From: Sipunculus nudus
Lineage: Eukaryota > Annelida > Sipuncula > Golfingiida > Sipunculidae
Assembly (NCBI GenBank): GCA_026874595.1
Contig: CM049314.1
Location: 24,689,729 to 24,753,728 of the forward strand
Reading direction: 5' to 3'
Length of the DNA: 64,000 nt
Shown here in pieces: positions 47,001 through 59,000 of this stretch. The notes below the pieces were generated by a model that ran no database searches, was not told the origin of the DNA, and saw only the letters and a list, made by a program, of their open reading frames with translations. Within the stretch, counting starts at the first letter, position 1, and each line of letters opens with the position of its first letter. The translations under genes were made by a program, and so were the position numbers.

Positions 47001-50000
47001 GAAGCAAATCTGTTAAAAAGTGCAATTCTGCTCACTCCTTTTGGAAAGGGAGCAAGTTACTGATGTCTTCAGCTTCTAGGCTGTAATGCAAAAATTTAGT
47101 CTACTAAGTTGGGTGGCTATGTGAATATAATAGTCACAAACATGATATTTATGTATTAAAATTTGATATAATGACGTCATATCTAAGTTAGACCTCTCAG
47201 GGGAAATCCCCCCTTTCATACATTTATTATCAGGTACCAAAGTACCAGTCTTGTAGTAATTACTGTGTTTGCATGCTGCCCTGCAGTGCCTCTTACTGCA
47301 CTATTGTCCATTCCATCCCCTCATGTCAACCTGTTTATTGCTGTAAAAACTTTTATTATTTGCACTTCTTTGTAATGTAGAGGATTCAAAGGACTAATTT
47401 TTAACAAGGTAAATAAATACCAACCTGACCTTATTTATGAAACAGAATTAATTGTATCTGCCAAAACAGAGTTTTGCGGATGCTATGTTTTCAGCTGCAC
47501 CCCGCTGCTGCTGCCGCGGCCGCCGCGTAGGTTTCCGGAGAATTCCTCCGTAACCGCTGGGCGGAATTTTACGAAACCCGGGATTATGTTCGGGTCACAT
47601 GTGAACTGCTGCGCCCCGATTTTGTTTTGACCTCTGACCTTTCCTCTGCACTCTGCGTCCGTTTGTGCGTCTGTTTCCACACATAAACCCACATATCTCG
47701 GGAACTGTTTGACGGATCAGGAAATTTTTTTTGCACAAATGTAGCCCTTGGAGAGCTTTATAACATACACAAAAAATGGTGGCGCCACCTGCAACCATGT
47801 TTGCACAGTGTCCATCTGTTCATCTGCCTTGGGTTAAAATCACTCATATCTCTGCAGTGACTTGACTAATTCACCTGAAATTTGGCAAGCGTATACATCC
47901 TGGATAGCTTTTCTGATTTTGTGACAGGTGGCGCCACCTACATTCACGTTAACGCTGCAGACATCCAAGCTCATATCTCGGGAACCGTTTGACCGATCAG
48001 GAAAATTTTTTTGCACAAATGTAGCCCTTGGAGAGCTTTATAACATACACAAAAAATGGTGGCGCCACCTGCAACTATGTTTGCACAGTGTCCATCTGTT
48101 CGTCTGCCTTGGGTTAAAATCACTCATATCTCTGCAGTGACTTGACTAATTCACCTGAAATTTGGCATGCGTATACATCCTGGATAGCTTTTCTGATTTT
48201 GTGACAGGTGGCGCCACCTACATTCACGTTTACGCTGCAGACATCCAAGCTCATATCTCGGGAACCGTTTGACCGATCAGGAAAAGTTTTTGCACAAATG
48301 TAGCCCTTGGAGAGCTTTATAACATTCACAAAAAATGGTGGCGCCACCTGCAACCATGTTTGCACAGTGTCCATCTGTTCGTCTGCCTTGGGTTAAAATC
48401 ACTCATATCTCTGCAGTGACTTGACTAATTCACCTGAAATTTGGCATGCGTATACATCCTGGATAGCTTTTCTGATTTTGTGACAGGTGGCGCCACCTAC
48501 TTTCAAGTTTACGCTGCAGACATCCAAGCTCATATCTTGGGAACCGTTTGACCGATCAGGAAAATTTTTTTGCACAAATGTAGCCCTTGGAGAGCTTTAT
48601 AACATACACAAAAAACGGTGGCGCCACCTGCAACCATGTTTGCACAGTGTCCATCTGTTTGTCTGCCTTGGGTTAAAATCACTCATATCTCTGCAGTGAC
48701 TTGACTAATTCACCTGAAATTTGGCATGCGTATACATCCTGGATAGCTTTTCTGATTTTATGACAGGTGGCGCCACCTACATTCACGTTTACGCTGCAGA
48801 CATCCAAGCTCATATCTAGGGAACCGTTTGACCGATCAGGAAAATTTTTTTGCACAAATGTAGCCCTTGGAGAGCTTTATAACATACGCAAAACTGGTGG
48901 CGCCACCTACAGCCATTTTTGCACAGCTCCTGTCTGTTTGTCTGCCATGGGATAAAATCACTCATATCTCGGCAGTGGTTTGACATATCTGGCTAAAATT
49001 TTGCAGGTTTATACATCCCCGACAGCTCTCTTGATTTTATGGCAGGTGGAGCCACCTGCATTCTAGTTTATGCAGCAGACATCCAAGCTCATATCTTGGG
49101 AACCGTTTGACCGATTGGGCCAAAGTTTTGCATGTGTATAGTTCTAACATAGCTCTTTATCATACGATAAACTGGTGCCGTCACCTGCAACCATTTTTGC
49201 TCAGCGTCCATCTGATTGTCTGCCAAGGGCTAAAATCACTCATATACATGTAGTGGTTTGACTTATCTGCCTTAAATTTTGCATATGTATACAACTGGGA
49301 TGGCTTTCTGGATTTTGTGGTTGGGGGGGCAACCTTCATACACAATTTGGCTGCAGACATCCATGCTAATATGCAACACTTCACTCTATTTCCCCTTGCC
49401 ACTTAATCCATGCCTCACTTCACCCGTTCCACTCTGATTTAGGCGGATTCACGTAGTCGCTTGTCGACTACCCGTATTCTAGTTATATTATTGAGGAATC
49501 TGTCTACATTTTACAAGGTATCAGACCCCTTTATGACGGTCAGTCTCATTGGTCACAGTTGACAGCTGCTGATTGGATGATGTCATGTAAATGCTCTCAA
49601 AATATAACCAGCTGAAACAAAGATGACTATAAACACAGGGATATATCTGATCTACCAGATCATTGTGGAGAGACCAAAAAGTCATGAAACATAAACTTGA
49701 GATCTATTGTCAGATTCTTAGTTGCTATATTAAGCTGTCACTTCCATATGCAGTTTTCTAGGAAACTATTGAAAAATATAAATTACCGTAAAATCTGTGA
49801 AATTTCGTACCTCGATGAATTTCGTACACGGTCTTTCTTCAGTAACCATAATTATTAAAATGACATGTTAAATTTCGAACTGCTGATGGCCCATACGCCA
49901 CATTTGACGTTAGCAGGACTGCCATGAATGTAACACTGACGTAACCTCACCCTGTTATCTGGTTTTGAACAAGCCTACCAGTCCGATCGATGTGATTGCC

Positions 50001-53000
50001 ATGCTATTGACAATTAATATGAATTATATCTACATCACATAGAATGTAGTTTGACTGAAAACTAAGATTTTTGCTTCAGCGACAATAAAAAAAATTAAAA
50101 TATCTCAAATGTTAGATGCTTAATTGTCCGGGATGCGAGCGACACGCCGTGAATAACTGACAGACGTCCATGAAGTTTGACGGTGGTTGGAAATTGGATA
50201 ATCTGGATTAACTCGGTAAATGATCTCAAGACCACTAGCTTTACATGTACCGTAAAGGGGGATTTCCGTGTGTAAGCCAGGTTCAAATTGGCCTCTTTCA
50301 AGCAAGCTCGGCGTTCCAGTGTATGTATTGCCAGTGTTAATTAGTTTGAAAATTAATGCTTATTTCCATTAAAATATTCAAAATAAATATCTTGAATGTC
50401 AAATCAGAAAGACTCAGTTTCGAGTACCCGTATCGCCCAACAAACAAGTCACACAAGATCAAACGGTACATCAAAGCGCTGGCAGACATTCATGAAGTTT
50501 AACGGAGGTTGGATATTTGATATTGGATAATCAAGATTGATTAACTCTTCAAGTGATCTAAAGACCTCTAGCTTTTTGTGCACTATTAGTGGGGATTTTC
50601 ATGCGTAAGCCACCTGAAAACGTTCTCACAAGGCAAAGCCCCAAATGTCAAGCAAGCATGTACGGGTGTCGAGCTTCATGACAGGATTGAATCCTTCAGA
50701 TATACTTTTCAGATTCATTTTCCAAACTGATTTAATATAAAATAAACAACACAAGTATAGAAAATAATGTTTTTATTCATGAAACTTCATGGTTCACACG
50801 GATGAATGCAAAATTGGCGAGTGAATACTTGAGGCTCCTGTTATCGCCCACTGCCAACGAGGCATCTTAACTTGTCAAGACCATAATTTTAAAACTGCTG
50901 AAATCGACTGTTAAATTTCAGACTTCCACAAATTTAATTATTTTTTTCTGTACGAAATTTCACAGATTTTATGGTATTCAGAAAATTATCCTCAAAACAG
51001 GTGGACACAGGTTGGTGGAATCGAGTATGGAAGGCAGAATGCTGATGATGTCATAATATTTCCATATGTAATAATATTACAGAATAATGATATGTTGATG
51101 TTATGCATGTAACATCCAGGGCAGTCACATCACAAAGTGTAGAAGCTGTGCCTTATAAAACTTTTCATAATTGATCATATGATAATGATAAAAGTTTATT
51201 AATCTTCTTTCCGCAGTGTGCCTATTGTTCCAAAGCTTTCGTCAACTCCACGTTTCTTCAGTCACATCTTCAGCGGCGTCATGCTGAACACATGAACTCA
51301 CTAAGCCCTCTGCATCAATCAGCGCCTCCTGCAGGAGCAAACCAGCAACTTGAAAAAGAATTAACAGAAATCAGAGAGAGGTTAAAAATGACCGAGTCAC
51401 AACTGCAGGATGAGCGCAGTGCACGGAACACTCAGAGACTAAAGGTATAACTTTTTGTAAACGTCAGGAAACTTGTACAGTTTTTGTTTAGACTGTAAAT
51501 TATAACTATCACAGTGCAATGGTGCCTTGATAAATTGCAATAGAGAGTCATTTATACTTTAAGGTTTGCTCTAAGTTTGCTGGGGTTTCAGAAAATGCTA
51601 TATTAACAAACGGGGTATTATTGTGCACACTATATTGAATAAAATCAGGATGCCCTATCAACATTAAGGTGAACAGACGTTTATACCAGGGGTAGAAAGT
51701 GGTTTAAAAATAATGTTGGATGGTTGATAGAAAAATTTCTGATGATCCATAATTAGTTGATTATTTTATGTCCTTTCTTTATTACTCTGATATCTGCTGT
51801 ATAGATTTGTACCTAAAATATTGATCAAGTAAATTCAGCTTGACTGTATGTCATGCTGACAGATTAAGGTATTAGCCAGGTTGTTTACAACAGTTCCTTG
51901 TATAAGGCTCAGTTTTATTGCTGTTTGCTACTGTGTGTCCCATCTTTCTTATACCCATGACGGGATTAAAAATATTTCTCTGGATAATATGACGTCTTTG
52001 TATGTGCATACATAATAATTTGTGATTGATTATGCATTAATGCAGCCAGTTTAATCAGTTATTAAAAAAAAGACTAATCATGATATAATTAATTGGCATG
52101 CCACTAATTTATACAGTGACCTCATTGGCATCTGACCTTGACCTTTCAGGAAATATCTGACCTCCAGTCAAAGGAGGAGAACCTGCAGAAGGACATGGAG
52201 TCATGGAAAAAAGAGCAGGTGGAGGCTCACACTGTAAGTTTATTCCTTTAATTTGTTTATTGAATTTGGCTTAAAGGGGCCTATACCAACATCCGACATT
52301 TATTAACTAAAGATAATCCCTTGAACCTTTGATAAAAATAGGCCAGATAGGGCTGACCGAACTTCACACATGGTGTTCGTTTTGTTTATATCCATGTGTT
52401 TATAACATGTGGGGGGCTCACAAAAATCATCCAAACAGATTCAGCAACAACATCTGGCAGCAAGTCAGTTGAATGAGACTTTTTGCAAAGGGCATTTTGA
52501 ACTAGTGACCTTTCTGCTTCCACACATATACAACCAGCCAACTTAGTTTACATGGTTTACTATTTGTCAACATTGCTGTGTTTACAAACAGCTTGTTGAT
52601 AAACAAGCCCATACATCTGTTACAGGGGCATTATACGAAATTTCCAAACAGGAATTACCTAGCAGGAGTTCATTTATATGTATGCAGAGTAATCCAGAAA
52701 TCACATAAATTCTTATAAAAAGGGAGGATAAGTATATTTAAGGTCTTAGGATAAACATTTGAAGGAATAGTATACACAAACTGCAGAGAAAGTTACAGAC
52801 CGTAATATTACTACCTTTTGTGACAATAATATTTGAATGGAAGAAAATCTGCAAAATTTATTTACATAGCATTTCTGACAGTGGCATATCATGGAAGAAG
52901 TACTGCATAGCTCTCCCCAATATGTATTAAGCACAAAGCAAAGTTTGCCAGGATGGTTAACAGGATCGCTAGATATTTCATTTAATTTCAGTGTGCTTTA

Positions 53001-56000
53001 ATACTGTATTTTATAACACTTTTAACCTTGTTATCCAATGTTTTTCATGCAAAACATGTTAAAATAAACTAAAAATAAAAAAATGGGCTGTGTTTGACCA
53101 GTCTATGATAATTGTACCAAGTCTTTTGTATCAGCTTCATAGAGAGCTGTTGATTAATATACTGCATGGATCAGTAAAATAATAACTCATCTTAGGTCAG
53201 ATATGTAATGACACATTTTTAGCAATGTGTTGCAAAGGCATTTTCTTTTAATGTCATCTGGAAACCTTGTCCTAGGGTTACCTGACTCTCTGTAGTGATG
53301 CTTCTATGGGTGCCAGGCTTCATAATCAGATGAAATTACCTAAAACAAATTGCCAGTCTCAGAGGGTAATTACATTAGATATATGTAGAATTATTACAGT
53401 AATATTTTTGGTTTTATTTTATGTAATAGAAAGAGATGGATAAGATGAGGGACATGTTTATGAAGGAGCTGAGAGAGATGACAGAGAAGTACACGGCTAC
53501 TCAACAAGCCCTGGATAACCTCCAGCACAAACATAGTAAGTTCTGATTTGCCTTACATGTTATCTAAAAAAAAATTACACTTTACTTTAAAATGCACAAA
53601 ATAAAAAAAGATACCTCTGCTGACAACAGGTTTTGTCCAGTTTTTTTTCCCCCTAATGTATTCAGTTATTGATTATGTGCCTCAACCCACTGGTACATCC
53701 TTCATAGGAAACAGTGTACAAACTGAAAACCCCTCAATATTTTACCCACCGGTGTTCATTTTCTCCAGTCTAACATGATTCACCTCATAGGTAGCTTTTA
53801 ACTAGTGGTAGTAATTGGTTTTAAAATGACCAATGATCAATTATTAATTGATTATTACATGTACTTGCTGTATTACCTTGAAATCTGCTGTATACTAGTG
53901 CCTAAACTATTGTCCCCGGTAAATATTGTGACATGTACATTGGTATTCATAATGAAACCATCAATCCACCTGCATCCAATGTGGATGGACTTGCAGTCAG
54001 AAGATTGTTTGCTGGGCAAGGTTCTGTTTTGATGCTGTTCGTTACTTTGTGTTCATATATCTCTGACAGGATTAGATTCTTTGCGTGTGCATACAGAATA
54101 GTTTTTAATTGATAATGCAAAAATTGAATCAAATTTAATTGATTTTGAAAGAAACTGACCAGTCATCCAGTTAATCGATAAATAGGCACACCACTACTTT
54201 TAACAAAGGTTTTTGGCCTCAGTGTTCGACAACAGGCATCCATACTGTGTTTTACTTAAACTGCTTTGTTAACGGCAAGTGCTGAAGTCAACCTATACAA
54301 AGAAACAGAAAATCTGCTATTGTAACCATTGAAGTTAAAGACCTCAGTCTCAGGAATTATTCACTTTTAACCAGTATCAAATGGAAAAAATGAAAGTAAA
54401 TCATATCAAGTTGAACAACCTAAATACTTCAGCATATCCTTGCTGGTTCTGTTGTTCATTATTTGTACAAAATTATATACACAGGTGCCTGTACTAAAGT
54501 GACTAATGCAGACTTAATGACTGAGGCAAATTAAGGAACAGGGTTTTTCCTGAGCTTCATTTTATGCAATTTACCTGAATATCTTGATATAAAGTAATTT
54601 GGCACAAGTCTTTGTAACAATTAATCGAGACAGTAATTGATTGCAGCTACTGTATAGAAAGAAAAGGTATTAGTTATCATTGTGATTGAATTTGAAGCTT
54701 TTCTTTGAAGAAATTTGGTGTTTCATGCTACTCAGGGAGAAAATACATGGTGATCTATTTCCAATTTTCAGACACTAGACCATCTAACCTTGGTACACTG
54801 AAGGATGACATTGACTCTGAGATGCTGGAAAAACAGAAGGAAGAACTGCAGCAGCTTGTGGGAGACCTGAGGTCACAGGTCAGTGCTTCGGATACAGTGT
54901 TCCAACCCATCCTTGAAACCTATGAAAGCCAAAACTGAGAAAGTGCAGACTAAATGAAAAAGTGCAGACTAAATATACAAGGGTAGATTTTAAGAAAATA
55001 AACATTCTTATTTTCAGGACATCTTTCAGAAACAGTAAATTTACATTTTTTGTGTTACTGGAAGTTCTTTTCAGTTTTATTGATTGTTGTATAAATATTA
55101 TCCATGGTATAAATAAGGCTCTTGAAAATAGGTAATATGGGTTCTTGAAAAATACTCATATGTGCCCATAAATAACTATGTAAACCTTGAGTGTTTATTG
55201 AGACCTGATTACTGCAGTTGACTATGAATACTGTTTTGCCAAGATGGAGAAATCCCAGGCTGCTACAGATGAACGAATGAAACAACAGGAGAACAATTGG
55301 CAGAACAAACTTGAACAAATGAAGGCGCAGTATCAGAAGGAGCTAGAGCAGGTATGTTGTAATGATCTCTGTGAAGGTTTTACTTGAGTCTGAATGTTAG
55401 TTTTATTACGTAAACATAATTGTGAGCTGTTTCTGTATTAATGAGAATTTTCTCTGTTAAAGTTTATACGCCAGAGTAAGCCAACCGAAAATTTTCCCTT
55501 ATTGGGCCTATTATCGCCCATCCCGCCCTGTTCCCGTGTATCTAGGTCACACTTCCGTTACCCATAATCACATTTTCTTCTGGCATTCGCCATGATGGAT
55601 GTGTGATCCCGCCCTGCGAGATTCGTCCACTGTTGGGTTTGTACTAATGAGTTTGCCAACTGAACTGTAAGTTGTCTTCCTTTTTCCCTTGCCCGCCATG
55701 GTGATCCCCACTTATTGTGGCTCTTGTGGTTCTTAATCCCGATTGGGACTCCCACCCCCCTTGTTTTTGTTGCCGCTCACATTGCCTCCTGCTGTGTTCA
55801 GGCTGATCCTTGTTTTCACTGCCAGACTTGGATGTCTGACCAGTGGGCCCTTTCCCGGATTGGGCTCATTCCCCGGTACTTGGGGGTTCACCCTTCTGTA
55901 TTCCATTGTCTGCCCCTTGGTTGTCTCTGAGGGGGTGGGGGGGGGGGGGGGGCTACCCTGGTTGACCGCACCACGGCCATGCTGCGTTCACCGTCTGTTC

Positions 56001-59000
56001 CCGCCGGTCCTGTCACCTCTCCAGTGGTTTAGACAGTTATATCGTTGAATTCTCATTCACGGAAACGGAATTCTTTCCCTGTTCCCGCGGCCTCCCGTTC
56101 TGCCAGCACATCTGCCTATTCCACATTACATTTATTGTCCCGGGTTTGTTAATCACTTATGTCGGATCTCGACGATTCGTCTAGACCCGATTCTGTCCGC
56201 CCGGCGCCCTCGCCGGCGCCCCGGTACTTTCTCCCCGGCCGTTCTCATCGCCGGCTCATCGCCGGATTCCTTCCTTATCCCCGGGGCTGGCTGGAGCCGT
56301 CCCGCTGGATCGCCCGGACCTTCCTGGTGTGCAGGTAAGTGCGTCAGTCCCTACTGCCTCCATTCGGGGCTGCCGGCCTCGCCTCCGGTTCCTCCGTCTG
56401 CCGTCGTTACTTCACGGCCGGGCGGCTCTTTTTTTCAGTTACCATCTGCTGTGTGGCCTGCGGCTCCAGTTCCTGTGCCTTCCCGGATGGTTCCTGCTGC
56501 TGCTCGTTCCCTGGCTTCCTGTTTCCAGCCTCCCGTGGCTCCGGCTCAGCGGGTCTCTCTGGCTCCCCCTACACGGGGTTCTCCAGGGTCCCCGACTGCT
56601 CAGTCAGCTGATCCCGCCCTGGCATCAGACCAGTGGTCGGCGATCGCGCTGCGCCGCCAGGCTTGGCGTCCGCGCAAATCTGCTCAGTCAGCCGATCCCG
56701 CCCTGGCACCAGACCAGTGGTCGGCGATCGCGCTGCGCCGCCAGGCTTGGCGTCCGCGCAAATCTGCTCAGTCAGCCGATCCCGCCCTGGCATCAGCCCA
56801 GTGGTCGGCGATCGCGCTGCGCCGCCAGGCTTGGCGTCCGCGCACAACTGCTCAGTCAGCTGATCCCGCCCTGGCACCAGACCAGTGGTCGGCGATCGCG
56901 CTGCGCCGCCAGGCTTGGCGTCCGCGCATATCTGCGCTTATGGACCTCCACACAGGAGGCTAACCCTAGTGGTCCGAAGTTCCGTAGGTACCACCTCGGA
57001 CTTCCTCGGCGTCGGCGGCCGGTTCTTCTATGATTGCTGGCCCCTTCATTCGCCCTCCGCCGCGCCCGCCGTGTGTCTGGTATTACTGACCGCACGGGGG
57101 ATCTCTTCCGTGGGCGCCCCGCGGTGGTCTCGGGGTCTCGCTCTCCTGGGCCCCGCTTCCGCCGGGTTCGGATACACCTTGGTCCCCAGGTACCCTCGGG
57201 AGTTCCCTTGGGTACCGGGCTCCCGGGCTACCTGTTCGTTCGCTTGCTCCCTTCTCCTGAGCTCCCGGATGTTCAGTCTGCTCCGCTGCGCCTCGTGCCG
57301 GCCTGGCACAGCCGTTTGGGGACGGTCAGTCTTTAATTCCATCCTCTGTCCAGTTTTCCGATCGTCCCCTGTCAGATCTGGAGGGGCTCGGCCGGCCAGC
57401 GGCCGGTATGGTTTACGCCTTGCAGGCTGTTCCTTGCTTGCTCGCCGTTTCCGGACACGCTCACTCACCCCGACATATGGCAGGCTTCTGCCCATACTGG
57501 CGCTGTGTTCCATTCAGGTCGTTGGCGCCCGGTTGTAAATTGCATCTTGTTACGCCGCCCGGCTTGCATTCAGTCAATTATGCACTTACGGCCGCGGCTT
57601 CTCTGGTGGAGTTCACCGAGCTTTATTCTCCGCCTTTCCCGGTTCCCTGCTGTTTGGCGGCCAGTTATGGCCACTCTTTGACCGCGCCTTGGCGCGCTCG
57701 GATCGTCAGGCCCGCCTCCGCTCGACCTCCCTTGCGCCTCGGCCTTCCTTCCGCGTTCCCCTTCGGCCTCCGGTTGCGGCTTCCACTCAGCCGCGTCGCG
57801 CATCTGCTACCTCGTCACGTCTTCAGGACGTTCCGGCCGTTCTCCGCCTTTCGTGGTCGCTCCTCCCAACGAGGTTCGTCCGGGAAATGCCTCTCTAGCT
57901 CCGGTCGGCGCTCGGCTCAGCGCCCTTTTTCCCGCGTGGGCGGGTTTCACCTCCCAGCGGTTAATTCTCAGCCCCCTACAGTTCGGGTACCGTCTTCCGT
58001 TAGCACACTCCGCCTCCGTCCAATCCGGCAAACCGCCTCGCTTGGCGGAAGCCCTTCAATCTGTTAGACCATCGGGCTATTTCGAGGTTTCCCCATCCCC
58101 CGTGGGGTTTCACTCTCGCCTTTTCATGTTCCCGTCCCGCACGGCCGTTGGCGCCCGATCATAGACCTGTAGCGCCTCAATTCGTTCATCCGTCCGCCCC
58201 CGTTTCGGATGTTCATTCTCCATGCTGTCCTCCGCATTGTTCGGCGGTTGGCTTCAGCGTTCACATATAGACCTTATGGATGCCTAATTTACCGTTTACA
58301 TTCCGGGTCCATCCGTTCGGGATCCACGTGGCCCCCTGGAATTTACCATCCTTGTTCACATGGTCCCGAGTTATCTCCGTTCACAGGGCATTTCTGTGCT
58401 CCCTTCTCTGGATGATTGGCTGGTCCATGCGGCCGATCGCTCCCTCTTACTGTTGCATCGCTCCCGGGTTCTCAACTTACTTCGGAACCTCGGCTTCCTG
58501 GTCAATGCGGAGAAATCTCTTCTCACTCCCACCCAGTCCCTCCACTTTCTGGGTGTCACGCTCGCTTTTGCATCCGGCACTGCGTCGCTCCCGCGCGGTT
58601 TTGCTCTCCCGCTCTGTCGCCTTATTTGTTTCTTTCTCACGCGGCGCCGTGTAGACTCGCGCACAGCGGCTTCTCTCCACGGTGCTCTCAACTGGGCCGC
58701 GTCTTTCATCCCGTTCGGCCGACTGTCCCTCCGTCCGATTCAGTCTATCTTGCGCCGTCACGGCCTTCTCCGGTTAACCTCGGTTCGTCCTCCAATCCTC
58801 CCGTTTCGGAGCGCCTGGCGGTCCCTTCGTCCCTCGATGAACCTTTCCTTTCTCCTGCGCGACGTTCCTTTTTCCGGGGTTGTCGCTTGCACCATCTATA
58901 CCGATGCGTCTCTCCTCGGTTGGGGGGCCCATCTCGCCGATCTTCGCGCTTCCGGGATATGGTCCCCGTCGGGACGTCTGCTCCATGTCAATTTCCTCGC

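Noticed and set aside
47640-49400. CRISPR-like array
   Set aside because: The whole 280-bp unit repeats with no unique spacers, in an animal genome.
55216-55243. Earlier acceptor (CTGCAG) for DZIP1 exon 9
   Set aside because: It adds 26 bases and breaks the frame shared by exons 8, 9 and 10.
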